A stretch of DNA of 64,000 nt, taken from assembly GCA_032622095.1 (NCBI GenBank), contig CP136064.1, positions 1,922,001 through 1,986,000 on the forward strand, in the 5' to 3' direction. The stretch is from Siphonodentalium dalli (Eukaryota; Mollusca; Scaphopoda; Gadilida; Siphonodentaliidae). This document shows, in pieces, positions 26,391 to 40,800 of this stretch (within the stretch, counting starts at the first letter, position 1; the number at the start of each line of letters is the position of its first letter). Below the pieces are notes generated by a model. That model was not told where the DNA came from. It was given only the letters and a program-made list of their open reading frames with translations, and did not search any database. The position numbers were made by a program, and so were the translations under genes.

Positions 26391-28678
26391 ATGGTGGAGT
26401 ACTGTTGGATATTTTCAATTTGGCGCATGTTTTTCCATACCGCGCCATGTCAAATCTGGCCATATCCGAATCGAGTTGTCATTTACAATGACTACAGAAA
26501 ATAGATATCTTCTTGTTGGAATGCAAAAGTATGTTTAAAGGAACAGATGTAACTCAACTTAAAGGGACATAAGTAACACAGTCACCAACTTTAAGGGGTA
26601 TCTGATTTAGACTGGTTCCATGGTGGAGTACGGTTGGATATTTTCAATTTGGCGCATGTTTCTCCATACCGCGCCATGTCAAATCTGGCCATATCCGAAT
26701 CGGGTTGTCATTTACAATGTCTACAGAAAACAAATATCTTCATGTTGGAATGCAAATGTATGTTTAAAGGAACAGATGTATCTCAACTTAAAGGAACATA
26801 AGTAACAGTCACCAACTTTAAGGGGTATCTGCTATAGACTGGTTCCATGGTGGAGTACTGTTGGATATTTTCAATTTGGCGCATGTTTCTCCATACCGCG
26901 CCATGTCAAATCTGGCCATATCCGAATCGGGTTGTCATTTACAATGACTGCAGAAAATATATATCTTCATGTTGGAATGCAAATGTATGTTTAAAGGAAC
27001 AGATGTATCTCAACTTAAAGGGACATAACTAACACAGTCACCAACTTTAAGGGGTATCTGCTATAGACTGGTTACATGGTGGAGTACAGTTGGATATTTT
27101 CAATTTTGCGCATGTTTCTCCATACCGCGCCATGTCAAATCTGGCCATATCCGAATCGGGTTGTCATTTACAATGACTGCAGAAAATAAATATCTTCATG
27201 TTGGAATGCAAAGGTAAGTTTAAAGGAACAGATGTATCTCAACTTAAAGGGACATAAGTAACACAGTCACCAACTTTAAGGGGTATCTGCTATAGACTGG
27301 TTACATGGTGGAGTACGGTTGGATATTTTTAATTTTGCGCATGTTTCTCCATACCGCGCCATGTCAAATCTGGCCATAACCGAATCGGGTTGTCATTTAC
27401 AATGACTACAGAAAATAAATATCTTCATGTTGGAATGCAAATGTATGTTTAAAGGAACAGATGTATCTCAACTTAAAGGGACATAAGTAACACAGTCACC
27501 AACTTTAAGGGGTGTCTGATATAGACTGGTTCCATGGTGGAGTACGGTTGGATATTTTCAATTTGTCGCATGTTTTTCCATACCGCGCCATGTCAAATCT
27601 GGCCATATCCGAATCGGGTTGTCATTTACAATGACTGCAGAAAATATATATCTTCATGGTGGAATGCAAATGTATGTTTAAAGGAACAGATGTATCTCAA
27701 CTTAAAGGGACATAAGTAACACAGTCACCAACTTTAAGGGGTGTCTGATATAGACTGGTTCCATGGTGGAGTACGGTTGGATATTTTCTATTTGGCGCAT
27801 GTTTCTCCATACCGCGCCATGTCAAATCTGGCCATATCCGAATCGGGTTGTCATTTACAATGACTACAGAAAATAAATATCTTCATGTTGGAATGCAAAT
27901 GTATGTTTAAAGGAACAGATGTATCTCAACTTAAAGGGACATAAATAACACAATCACCAACTTTAAGGGGTATCTGCTATAGACTGGTTCCATGGTGGAG
28001 TACTGTTGGATATTTTCAATTTGGCGCATGTTTTTCCATACCGCGCCATGTCAAATCTGGCCATATCCGAATCGGGTTGTCATTTACAATGACTACAGAA
28101 AATAGATATCTTCTTGTTGGAATGCAAATGTATGTTTAAAGGAACAGATGTATCTCAACTTAAAGGGACATAAGTAACACAGTCACCAACTTTAAGGGGT
28201 ATCTGATTTAGACTGGTTCCATGGTGGAGTACGGTTGGATATTTTCAATTTGGCGCATGTTTCTCCATACCGCGCCATGTCAAATCTGGCCATATCCGAA
28301 TCGGGTTGTCATTTACAATGTCTACAGAAAACAAATATCTTCATGTTGGAATGCAAATGTATGTTTAAAGGAACAGATGTATCTCAACTTAAAGGGACAT
28401 AAGTAACACAGTCACCAACTTTAAGGGGTATCTGCTATAGACTGGTTCCATGGTGGAGTACGGTTGGATATTTTCAATTTGGCGCATGTTTCTCCATACC
28501 GCGCCATGTCAAATCTGGCCATATCCGAATCGGGTTGTCATTTACAATGACTACAGAAAATAAATATCTTCATGTTGGAATGCAAATGTATGTTTAAAGG
28601 AACAGATGTATCTCAACTTAAAGGGACATAAATAACACAATCACCAACTTTAAGGGGTATCTGCTATAGACTGGTTCC
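26391..28678 (+). repeat. Internal tandem duplication in unit D, right arm (2288 bp)
   Basis: Monomers start at 26391, 26620 (227 bp), 26847, 27076, 27305, 27534, 27763, 27992, 28221 and 28450, each 2288 bases after its partner. The unit at 27534 has a private G-to-T change at 27566 that also turns a tryptophan codon of the open frame into cysteine. After 28678 the block resumes the copy A order with the 228-bp unit at 28679. Confidence 0.88.
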
Positions 28679-30966
28679 ATGGTGGAGTACTGTTGGATAT
28701 TTTCAATTTGGCGCTTGTTTTTCCATACCGCGCCATGTCAAATCTGGCCATATCCGAATCGGGTTGTCATTTACAATGACTACAGAAAATAGATATCTTC
28801 TTGTTGGAATGCAATAGTATGTTTAAAGGAACAGATGTAACTCAACTTAAAGGGATTAAGTAACACATTCACCAACTTTAAGGGGTATCTGATTTAGACT
28901 GGTTCCATGGTGGAGTACGGTTGGATATTTTCAATTTGGCGCATGTTTCTCCATACCGCGCCATGTCAAATCTGGCCATATCCGAATCGGGTTGTCATTT
29001 ACAATGTCTACAGAAAACAAATATCTTCATGTTGGAATGCAAATGTATGTTTAAAGGAACAGATGTATCTCAACTTAAAGGGACATAAGTAACACAGTCA
29101 CCAACTTTAATGGGTGTCTGATATAGACTGGTTCCATGGTGGAGTACGGTTGGATATTTTCAATTTGGCGCATGTTTTTCCATACCGCGCCATGTCAAAT
29201 CTGGCCATATCCGAATCGGGTTGTCATTTACAATGACTGCAGAAAATATATATCTTCATGGTGGAATGCAAATGTATGTTTAAAGGAACAGATGTATCTC
29301 AACTTAAAGGGACATAAGTAACACAGTCACCAACTTTAAGGGGTGTCTGATATAGACTGGTTCCATGGTGGAGTACGGTTGGATATTTTCTATTTGGCGC
29401 ATGTTTCTCCATACCGCGCCATGTCAAATCTGGCCATATCCGAATCGGGTTGTCATTTACAATGACTACAGAAAATAAATATCTTCATGTTGGAATGCAA
29501 ATGTATGTTTAAAGGAACAGATGTATCTCAACTTAAAGGGACATAAGTAACACAGTCACCAACTTTAAGGGGTGTCTGCTATAGACTGGTTCCAAGGTGG
29601 AGTACGGTTGGATATTTTCAATTTGGCGCATGTTTCCCCATACCGCGCCATGTCAAATCTGGCCATATCCGAATCGGGTTGTCATTTACAATGACTACAG
29701 AAAATAAATATCTTCATGTTGGAATGCAAATGTATGTTTAAAGGAACAGATGTATCTCAACTTAAAGGGACATAAATAACACAATCACCAACTTTAAGGG
29801 GTATCTGCTATAGACTGGTTCCATGGTGGAGTACGGTTGGATATTTTCAATTTGGCGCATGTTTTTCCATACCGCGCCATGTCAAATCTGGCCATATCCG
29901 AATCGGGTTGTCATTTACAATGACTACAGAAAATAGATATCTTCTTGTTGGAATGCAAATGTATGTTTAAAGGAACAGATGTATCTCAACTTAAAGGGAC
30001 ATAAGTAACACAGTCACCAACTTTAAGGGGTATCTGATTTAGACTGGTTCCATGGTGGAGTACGGTTGGATATTTTCAATTTGGCGCATGTTTCTCCATA
30101 CCGCGCCATGTCAAATCTGGCCATATCCGAATCGGGTTGTCATTTACAATGTCTACAGAAAACAAATATCTTCATGTTGGAATGCAAATGTATGTTTAAA
30201 GGAACAGATGTATCTCAACTTAAAGGGACATAAGTAACACAGTCACCAACTTTAAGGGGTATCTGCTATAGACTGGTTCCATAGTGGAGTACGGTTGGAT
30301 ATTTTCAATTTGGCGCATGTTTCTCCATACCGCGCCATGTCAAATCTGGCCATATCCGAATCGGGTTGTCATTTACAATGACTACAGAAAATAAATATCT
30401 TCATGTTGGAATGCAAATGTATGTTTAAAGGAACAGATGTATCTCAACTTAAAGGGACATAAATAACACAATCACCAACTTTAAGGGGTATCTGCTATAG
30501 ACTGGTTCCATGGTGGAGTACTGTTGGATATTTTCAATTTGGCGCTTGTTTTTCCATACCGCGCCATGTCAAATCTGGCCATATCCGAATCGGGTTGTCA
30601 TTTACAATGACTACAGAAAATAGATATCTTCTTGTTGGAATGCAATAGTATGTTTAAAGGAACAGATGTAACTCAACTTAAAGGGATTAAGTAACACATT
30701 CACCAACTTTAAGGGGTATCTGATTTAGACTGGTTCCATGGTGGAGTACGGTTGGATATTTTCAATTTGGCGCATGTTTTTCCATACCGCGCCATGTCAA
30801 ATCTGGCCATATCCGAATCGGGTTGTCATTTACAATGTCTACAGAAAACAAATATCTTCATGTTGGAATGCAAATGTATGTTTAAAGGAACAGATGTATC
30901 TCAACTTAAAGGGACATAAGTAACACAGTCACCAACTTTAAGGGGTATCTGCTATAGACTGGTTCC

Positions 30967-33900
30967 ATGGTGGAGTACGGTTGGATATTTTCAATTTGGC
31001 GCATGCTTCTCCATACCGCGCCATGTCAAATCTGGCCATATCCGAATCGGGTTGTCATTTACAATGACTGCAGAAAATATATATCTTCATGTTGGAATGC
31101 AAATGTATGTTTAAATGAACAGATGTATCTCAACTTAAAGGGACATAACTAACACAGTCACCAACTTTAAGGGGTATCTGCTATAGACTGGTTACATGGT
31201 GGAGTACGGTTGGATATTTTCAATTTTGCGCATGTTTCTCCATACCGCGCCATGTCAAATCTGGCCATATCCGAATCGGGTTGTCATTTACAATGACTGC
31301 AGAAAATAAATATCTTCATGTTGGAATGCAAAGGTATGTTTAAAGGAACAGATGTATCTCAACTTAAAGGGACATAAGTAACACAGTCACCAACTTTAAG
31401 GGGTGTCTGATATAGACTGGTTCCATGGTGGAGTACGGTTGGATATTTTCAATTTGGCGCATGTTTCTCCATACCGCGCCATGTCAATTCTGGCCATATC
31501 CGAATCGGGTTGTCATTTACAATGACTACAGAAAATAAATATCTTCATGTTGGAATGCAAATGTATGTTTAAAGGAACAGATGTATCTCAACTTAAAGGG
31601 ACATAAGTAACACAGTCACCAACTTTAAGGGGTATCTGCTATAGACTGGTTCCATGGTGGAGTACGGTTGGATATTTTCAATTTGGCGCATGTTTCTCCA
31701 TACCGCGCCATGTCAAATCTGGCCATATCCGAATCGGGTTGTCATTTACAATGACTGCAGAAAATAAATATCTTCATGTTGGAATGCAAATGTATGTTTA
31801 AAGGAACAGATGTATCTCAACTTAAAGGGACATAAGTAACACAGTCACCAACTTTAAGGGGTGTCTGATATAGACTGGTTCCATGGTGGAGTACGGTTGG
31901 ATATTTTCAATTTGGCGCATGTTTCTCCATACCGCACCATGTCAATTCTGGCCATATCCGAATCGGGTTGTCATTTACAATGACTACAGAAAATAAATAT
32001 CTTCATGTTGGAATGCAAATGTACGTTTAAAGGAACAGATGTATCTCAACTTAAAGGGACATAAGTAACACAGTCACCAACTTTAAGGGGTGTCTGCTAT
32101 AGACTGGTTCCATGGTGGAGTACGGTTGGATATTTTCAATTTGGCGCATGTTTCTCCATACCGCGCCATGTCAAATCTGGCCATATCCGAATCGGGTTGT
32201 CATTTACAATGACTGCAGAAAATAAATATCTTCATGTTGGAATGCAAATGTATGTTTAAAGGAACAGATGTATCTCAACTTAAAGGGACATAAATAACAC
32301 AATCACCAACTTTAAGGGGTATCTGCTATAGACTGGTTCCATGGTGGAGTACTGTTGGATATTTTCAATTTGGCGCATGTTTTTCCATACCGCGCCATGT
32401 CAAATCTGGCCATATCCGAATCGAGTTGTCATTTACAATGACTACAGAAAATAGATATCTTCTTGTTGGAATGCAAAAGTATGTTTAAAGGAACAGATGT
32501 AACTCAACTTAAAGGGACATAAGTAACACAGTCACCAACTTTAAGGGGTATCTGATTTAGACTGGTTCCATGGTGGAGTACGGTTGGATATTTTCAATTT
32601 GGCGCATGTTTCTCCATACCGCGCCATGTCAAATCTGGCCATATCCGAATCGGGTTGTCATTTACAATGTCTACAGAAAACAAATATCTTCATGTTGGAA
32701 TGCAAATGTATGTTTAAAGGAACAGATGTATCTCAACTTAAAGGAACATAAGTAACAGTCACCAACTTTAAGGGGTATCTGCTATAGACTGGTTCCATGG
32801 TGGAGTACGGTTGGATATTTTCAATTTGGCGCATGTTTCTCCATACCGCGCCATGTCAAATCTGGCCATATCCGAATCGGGTTGTCATTTACAATGACTG
32901 CAGAAAATATATATCTTCATGTTGGAATGCAAATGTATGTTTAAAGGAACAGATGTATCTCAACTTAAAGGGACATAACTAACACAGTCACCAACTTTAA
33001 GGGGTATCTGCTATAGACTGGTTACATGGTGGAGTACAGTTGGATATTTTCAATTTTGCGCATGTTTCTCCATACCGCGCCATGTCAAATCTGGCCATAT
33101 CCGAATCGGGTTGTCATTTACAATGACTGCAGAAAATAAATATCTTCATGTTGGAATGCAAAGGTAAGTTTAAAGGAACAGATGTATCTCAACTTAAAGG
33201 GACATAAGTAACACAGTCACCAACTTTAAGGGGTATCTGCTATAGACTGGTTACATGGTGGAGTACGGTTGGATATTTTTAATTTTGCGCATGTTTCTCC
33301 ATACCGCGCCATGTCAAATCTGGCCATAACCGAATCGGGTTGTCATTTACAATGACTACAGAAAATAAATATCTTCATGTTGGAATGCAAATGTATGTTT
33401 AAAGGAACAGATGTATCTCAACTTAAAGGGACATAAGTAACACAGTCACCAACTTTAAGGGGTGTCTGATATAGACTGGTTCCATGGTGGAGTACGGTTG
33501 GATATTTTCAATTTGGCGCATGTTTTTCCATACCGCGCCATGTCAAATCTGGCCATATCCGAATCGGGTTGTCATTTACAATGACTGCAGAAAATATATA
33601 TCTTCATGGTGGAATGCAAATGTATGTTTAAAGGAACAGATGTATCTCAACTTAAAGGGACATAAGTAACACAGTCACCAACTTTAAGGGGTGTCTGATA
33701 TAGACTGGTTCCATGGTGGAGTACGGTTGGATATTTTCTATTTGGCGCATGTTTCTCCATACCGCGCCATGTCAAATCTGGCCATATCCGAATCGGGTTG
33801 TCATTTACAATGACTACAGAAAATAAATATCTTCATGTTGGAATGCAAATGTATGTTTAAAGGAACAGATGTATCTCAACTTAAAGGGACATAAGTAACA

Positions 33901-35314
33901 CAGTCACCAACTTTAAGGGGTGTCTGCTATAGACTGGTTCCAAGGTGGAGTACGGTTGGATATTTTCAATTTGGCGCATGTTTCCCCATACCGCGCCATG
34001 TCAAATCTGGCCATATCCGAATCGGGTTGTCATTTACAATGACTGCAGAAAATATATATCTTCATGTTGGAATGCAAATGTATGTTTAAAGGAACAGATG
34101 TATCTCAACTTAAAGGGACATAAATAACACAATCACCAACTTTAAGGGATATCTGCTATAGACTGGTTCCATGGTGGAGTACGGTTGGATATTTTCAATT
34201 TGGCGCATGTTTTTCCATACCGCGCCATGTCAAATCTGGCCATATCCGAATCGGGTTGTCATTTACAATGACTACAGAAAATAGATATCTTCTTGTTGGA
34301 ATGCAAATGTATGTTTAAAGGAACAGATGTATCTCAACTTAAAGGGACATAAGTAACACAGTCACCAACTTTAAGGGGTATCTGATTTAGACTGGTTCCA
34401 TGGTGGAGTACGGTTGGATATTTTCAATTTGGCGCATGTTTCTCCATACCGCGCCATGTCAAATCTGGCCATATCCGAATCGGGTTGTCATTTACAATGT
34501 CTACAGAAAACAAATATCTTCATGTTGGAATGCAAATGTATGTTTAAAGGAACAGATGTATCTCAACTTAAAGGGACATAAGTAACACAGTCACCAACTT
34601 TAAGGGGTATCTGCTATAGACTGGTTCCATAGTGGAGTACGGTTGGATATTTTCAATTTGGCGCATGTTTCTCCATACCGCGCCATGTCAAATCTGGCCA
34701 TATCCGAATCGGGTTGTCATTTACAATGACTACAGAAAATAAATATCTTCATGTTGGAATGCAAATGTATGTTTAAAGGAACAGATGTATCTCAACTTAA
34801 AGGGACATAAATAACACAATCACCAACTTTAAGGGGTATCTGCTATAGACTGGTTCCATGGTGGAGTACTGATGGATATTTTCAATTTGGCGCTTGTTTT
34901 TCCATACCGCGCCATGTCAAATCTGGCCATATCCGAATCGGGTTGTCATTTACAATGACTACAGAAAATAGATATCTTCTTGTTGGAATGCAATAGTATG
35001 TTTAAAGGAACAGATGTAACTCAACTTAAAGGGATTAAGTAACACATTCACCAACTTTAAGGGGTATCTGATTTAGACTGGTTCCATGGTGGAGTACGGT
35101 TGGATATTTTCAATTTGGCGCATGTTTCTCCATACCGCGCCATGTCAAATCTGGCCATATCCGAATCGGGTTGTCATTTACAATGTCTACAGAAAACAAA
35201 TATCTTCATGTTGGAATGCAAATGTATGTTTAAAGGAACAGATGTATCTCAACTTAAAGGGACATAAGTAACACAGTCACCAACTTTAAGAGGTATCTGC
35301 TATAGACTGGTTCC
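30967..35314 (+). repeat. Contracted higher-order unit E, 19 monomers (4348 bp)
   Basis: Monomers start at 30967, 31196, 31425, 31654, 31883, 32112, 32341, 32570 (227 bp), 32797, 33026, 33255, 33484, 33713, 33942, 34171, 34400, 34629, 34858 (228) and 35086. Relative to the 21-mer, two new units are inserted (31654 with TGCAG/AATAAA, and 31883 with TCAATTC and GTACGTTT) and four are missing, corresponding to 8771-9685 of copy A. Private changes are CCGCACC near 31935, TACTGATGG at 34858 and TTTAAGAGG near 35290. Confidence 0.88.
33942..34170 (+). repeat. Chimeric monomer in unit E
   Basis: The first part carries CCAAGGTGG and TTTCCCC, marks of the type at 9915 or 29594. The second part carries GACTGCAG and TATATA instead of the expected GACTACAG and AATAAA. 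The end is ATAAATAACACAATC, as expected for the first type. A short conversion tract in the middle of the unit explains this best. The loss of ATG to AAG moves the first start-like codon of the open frame to a GTG at 33945. Confidence 0.7.
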
Positions 35315-37832
35315 ATGGTGGAGTACGGTTGGATATTTTCAATTTGGCGCATGCTTCTCCATACCGCGCCATGTCAAATCTGGCCATATCCGAATCGGGT
35401 TGTCATTTACAATGACTGCAGAAAATATATATCTTCATGTTGGAATGCAAATGTATGTTTAAATGAACAGATGTATCTCAACTTAAAGGGACATAACTAA
35501 CACAGTCACCAACTTTAAGGGGTATCTGCTATAGACTGGTTACATGGTGGAGTACGGTTGGATATTTTCAATTTTGCGCATGTTTCTCCATACCGCGCCA
35601 TGTCAAATCTGGCCATATCCGAATCGGGTTGTCATTTACAATGACTGCAGAAAATAAATATCTTCATGTTGGAATGCAAAGGTATGTTTAAAGGAACAGA
35701 TGTATCTCAACTTAAAGGGACATAAGTAACACAGTCACCAACTTTAAGGGGTGTCTGATATAGACTGGTTCCATGGTGGAGTACGGTTGGATATTTTCAA
35801 TTTGGCGCATGTTTCTCCATACCGCGCCATGTCAATTCTGGCCATATCCGAATCGGGTTGTCATTTACAATGACTACAGAAAATAAATATCTTCATGTTG
35901 GAATGCAAATGTATGTTTAAAGGAACAGATGTATCTCAACTTAAAGGGACATAAGTAACACAGTCACCAACTTTAAGGGGTATCTGCTATAGACTGGTTC
36001 CATGGTGAAGTACGGTTGGATATTTTCAATTTGGCGCATGTTTCTCCATACCGCGCCATGTCAAATCTGGCCATATCCGAATCGGGTTGTCATTTACAAT
36101 GACTGCAGAAAATAAATATCTTCATGTTGGAATGCAAATGTATGTTTAAAGGAACAGATGTATCTCAACTTAAAGGGACATAAGTAACACAGTCACCAAC
36201 TTTAAGGGGTGTCTGATATAGACTGGTTCCATGGTGGAGTACAGTTGGATATTTTCAATTTGGCGCATGTTTCTCCATACCGCGCCATGTCAATTCTGGC
36301 CATATCCGAATCGGGTTGTCATTTACAATGACTACAGAAAATAAATATCTTCATGTTGGAATGCAAATGTACGTTTAAAGGAACAGATGTATCTCAACTT
36401 AAAGGGACATAAGTAACACAGTCACCAACTTTAAGGGGTGTCTGCTATAGACTGGTTCCATGGTGGAGTACGGTTGGATATTTTCAATTTGGCGCATGTT
36501 TCTCCATACCGCGCCATGTCAAATCTGGCCATATCCGAATCGGGTTGTCATTTACAATGACTACAGAAAATAAATATCTTCATGTTGGAATGCAAATGTA
36601 TGTTTAAAGGAACAGATGTATCTCAACTTAAAGGGACATAAATAACACAATCACCAACTTTAAGGGGTATCTGCTATAGACTGGTTCCATGGTGGAGTAC
36701 TGTTGGATATTTTCAATTTGGCGCATGTTTTTCCATACCGCGCCATGTCAAATCTGGCCATATCCGAATCGAGTTGTCATTTACAATGACTACAGAAAAT
36801 AGATATCTTCTTGTTGGAATGCAAAAGTATGTTTAAAGGAACAGATGTAACTCAACTTAAAGGGACATAAGTAACACAGTCACCAACTTTAAGGGGTATC
36901 TGATTTAGACTGGTTCCATGGTGGAGTACGGTTGGATATTTTCAATTTGGCGCATGTTTCTCCATACCGCGCCATGTCAAATCTGGCCATATCCGAATCG
37001 GGTTGTCATTTACAATGTCTACAGAAAACAAATATCTTCATGTTGGAATGCAAATGTATGTTTAAAGGAACAGATGTATCTCAACTTAAAGGGACATAAG
37101 TAACACAGTCACCAACTTTAAGGGGTATCTGCTATAGACTGGTTCCATAGTGGAGTACGGTTGGATATTTTCAATTTGGCGCATGTTTCTCCATACCGCG
37201 CCATGTCAAATCTGGCCATATCCGAATCGGGTTGTCATTTACAATGACTACAGAAAATAAATATCTTCATGTTGGAATGCAAATGTATGTTTAAAGGAAC
37301 AGATGTATCTCAACTTAAAGGGACATAAATAACACAATCACCAACTTTAAGGGGTATCTGCTATAGACTGGTTCCATGGTGGAGTACTGTTGGATATTTT
37401 CAATTTGGCGCTTGTTTTTCCATACCGCGCCATGTCAAATCTGGCCATATCCGAATCGGGTTGTCATTTACAATGACTACAGAAAATAGATATCTTCTTG
37501 TTGGAATGCAATAGTATGTTTAAAGGAACAGATGTAACTCAACTTAAAGGGATTAAGTAACACATTCACCAACTTTAAGGGGTATCTGATTTAGACTGGT
37601 TCCATGGTGGAGTACGGTTGGATATTTTCAATTTGGCGCATGTTTCTCCATACCGCGCCATGTCAAATCTGGCCATATCCGAATCGGGTTGTCATTTACA
37701 ATGTCTACAGAAAACAAATATCTTCATGTTGGAATGCAAATGTATGTTTAAAGGAACAGATGTATCTCAACTTAAAGGGACATAAGTAACACAGTCACCA
37801 ACTTTAAGGGGTATCTGCTATAGACTGGTTCC
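35315..37832 (+). repeat. Contracted higher-order unit F, 11 monomers (2518 bp)
   Basis: Monomers start at 35315, 35544, 35773, 36002 (CCATGGTGAAG), 36231 (TACAGTTGG), 36460, 36689, 36918, 37147, 37376 (228 bp) and 37604. The order equals unit E with eight monomers removed between its GTCTACAG units at 32570 and 34400. The unit at 36918 follows the CGAGTTG unit as 32570 does, but ends with GGGACATAAGTAACACAG as 34400 does, so it is the likely crossover monomer. Confidence 0.88.
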
Positions 37833-40800
37833 ATGGTGGAGTACGGTTGGATATTTTCAATTTGGCGCATGCTTCTCCATACCGCGCCATGTCAAATCTG
37901 GCCATATCCGAATCGGGTTGTCATTTACAATGACTGCAGAAAATATATATCTTCATGTTGGAATGCAAATGTATGTTTAAATGAACAGATGTATCTCAAC
38001 TTAAAGGGACATAACTAACACAGTCACCAACTTTAAGGGGTATCTGCTATAGACTGGTTACATGGTGGAGTACGGTTGGATATTTTCAATTTTGCGCATG
38101 TTTCTCCATACCGCGCCATGTCAAATCTGGCCATATCCGAATCGGGTTGTCATTTACAATGACTGCAGAAAATAAATATCTTCATGTTGGAATGCAAAGG
38201 TATGTTTAAAGGAACAGATGTATCTCAACTTAAAGGGACATAAGTAACACAGTCACCAACTTTAAGGGGTGTCTGATATAGACTGGTTCCATGGTGGAGT
38301 ACGGTTGGATATTTTCAATTTGGCGCATGTTTCTCCATACCGCGCCATGTCAATTCTGGCCATATCCGAATCGGGTTGTCATTTACAATGACTACAGAAA
38401 ATAAATATCTTCATGTTGGAATGCAAATGTATGTTTAAAGGAACAGATGTATCTCAACTTAAAGGGACATAAGTAACACAGTCACCAACTTTAAGGGGTA
38501 TCTGCTATAGACTGGTTCCATGGTGGAGTACGGTTGGATATTTTCAATTTGGCGCATGTTTCTCCATACCGCGCCATGTCAAATCTGGCCATATCCGAAT
38601 CGGGTTGTCATTTACAATGACTGCAGAAAATAAATATCTTCATGTTGGAATGCAAATGTATGTTTAAAGGAACAGATGTATCTCAACTTAAAGGGACATA
38701 AGTAACACAGTCACCAACTTTAAGGGGTGTCTGATATAGACTGGTTCCATGGTGGAGTACGGTTGGATATTTTCAATTTGGCGCATGCTTCTCCATACCG
38801 CGCCATGTCAATTCTGGCCATATCCGAATCGGGTTGTCATTTACAATGACTACAGAAAATAAATATCTTCATGTTGGAATGCAAATGTACGTTTAAAGGA
38901 ACAGATGTATCTCAACTTAAAGGGACATAAGTAACACAGTCACCAACTTTAAGGGGTGTCTGCTATAGACTGGTTCCACGGTGGAGTACGGTTGGATATT
39001 TTCAATTTGGCGCATGTTTCTCCATACCGCGCCATGTCAAATCTGGCCATATCCGAATCGGGTTGTCATTTACAATGACTACAGAAAATAAATATCTTCA
39101 TGTTGGAATGCAAATGTATGTTTAAAGGAACAGATGTATCTCAACTTAAAGGGACATAAATAACACAATCACCAACTTTAAGGGGTATCTGCTATAGACT
39201 GGTTCCATGGTGGAGTACTGTTGGATATTTTCAATTTGGCGCATGTTTTTCCATACCGCGCCATGTCAAATCTGGCCATATCCGAATCGAGTTGTCATTT
39301 ACAATGACTACAGAAAATAGATATCTTCTTGTTGGAATGCAAAAGTATGTTTAAAGGAACAGATGTAACTCAACTTAAAGGGACATAAGTAACACAGTCA
39401 CCAACTTTAAGGGGTATCTGATTTAGACTGGTTCCATGGTGGAGTACGGTTGGATATTTTCAATTTGGCGCATGTTTCTCCATACCGCGCCATGTCAAAT
39501 CTGGCCATATCCGAATCGGGTTGTCATTTACAATGTCTACAGAAAACAAATATCTTCATGTTGGAATGCAAATGTATGTTTAAAGGAACAGATGTATCTC
39601 AACTTAAAGGAACATAAGTAACAGTCACCAACTTTAAGGGGTATCTGCTATAGACTGGTTCCATGGTGGAGTACGGTTGGATATTTTCAATTTGGCGCAT
39701 GTTTCTCCATACCGCGCCATGTCAAATCTGGCCATATCCGAATCGGGTTGTCATTTACAATGACTGCAGAAAATATATATCTTCATGTTGGAATGCAAAT
39801 GTATGTTTAAAGGAACAGATGTATCTCAACTTAAAGGGACATAACTAACACAGTCACCAACTTTAAGGGGTATCTGCTATAGACTGGTTACATGGTGGAG
39901 TACAGTTGGATATTTTCAATTTTGCGCATGTTTCTCCATACCGCGCCATGTCAAATCTGGCCATATCCGAATCGGGTTGTCATTTACAATGACTGCAGAA
40001 AATAAATATCATCATGTTGGAATGCAAAGGTATGTTTAAAGGAACAGATGTATCTCAACTTAAAGGGACATAAGTAACACAGTCACCAACTTTAAGGGGT
40101 ATCTGCTATAGACTGGTTACATGGTGGAGTACGGTTGGATATTTTCAATTTGGCGCATGTTTCTCCATACCGCGCCATGTCAAATCTGGCCATATCCGAA
40201 TCGGGTTGTCATTTACAATGACTGCAGAAAATATATATCTTCATGTTGGAATGCAAATGTATGTTTAAAGGAACAGATGTATCTCAACTTAAAGGGACAT
40301 AACTAACACAGTCACCAACTTTAAGGGGTATCTGCTATAGACTGGTTACATGGTGGAGTACGGTTGGATATTTTCAATTTTGCGCATGTTTCTCCATACC
40401 GCGCCATGTCAAATCTGGCCATATCCGAATCGGGTTGTCATTTACAATGACTGCAGAAAATATATATCTTCATGGTGGAATGCAAATGTATGTTTAAAGG
40501 AACAGATGTATCTCAACTTAAAGGGACATAGGTAACACAGTCACCAACTTTAAGGGGTATCTGCTATAGACTGGTTCCATGGTGGAGTACGGTTGGATAT
40601 TTTCAATTTGGCGCATGTTTCTCCATACCGCGCCATGTCAAATCTGGCCATATCCGAATCGGGTTGTCATTTACAATGACTGCAGAAAATAAATATCTTC
40701 ATGTTGGAATACAAATGTATGTTTAAAGGAACAGATGTATCTCAACTTAAAGGGACATAAGTAACACAGTCACCAACTTTAAGGGGTGTCTGATATAGAC

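Larger units (their letters stand above)
23187..30966 (+). repeat. Expanded higher-order unit D, 34 monomers (7780 bp)
   Basis: Monomers start at 23187, 23416, 23645, 23874, 24103, 24332 (227 bp), 24559, 24788, 25017, 25246, 25475, 25704, 25933, 26162, 26391, 26620 (227), 26847, 27076, 27305, 27534, 27763, 27992, 28221, 28450, 28679 (228), 28907, 29136, 29365, 29594, 29823, 30052, 30281, 30510 (228) and 30738. Compared with copy A there are 13 extra monomers: a 10-monomer duplication plus the three units at 27992-28678, which are also present in the left arm as 25704-26390. Private changes include T at 27566 (TTTGTCGC) and T at 29111 (TTTAATGGG). Confidence 0.9.
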
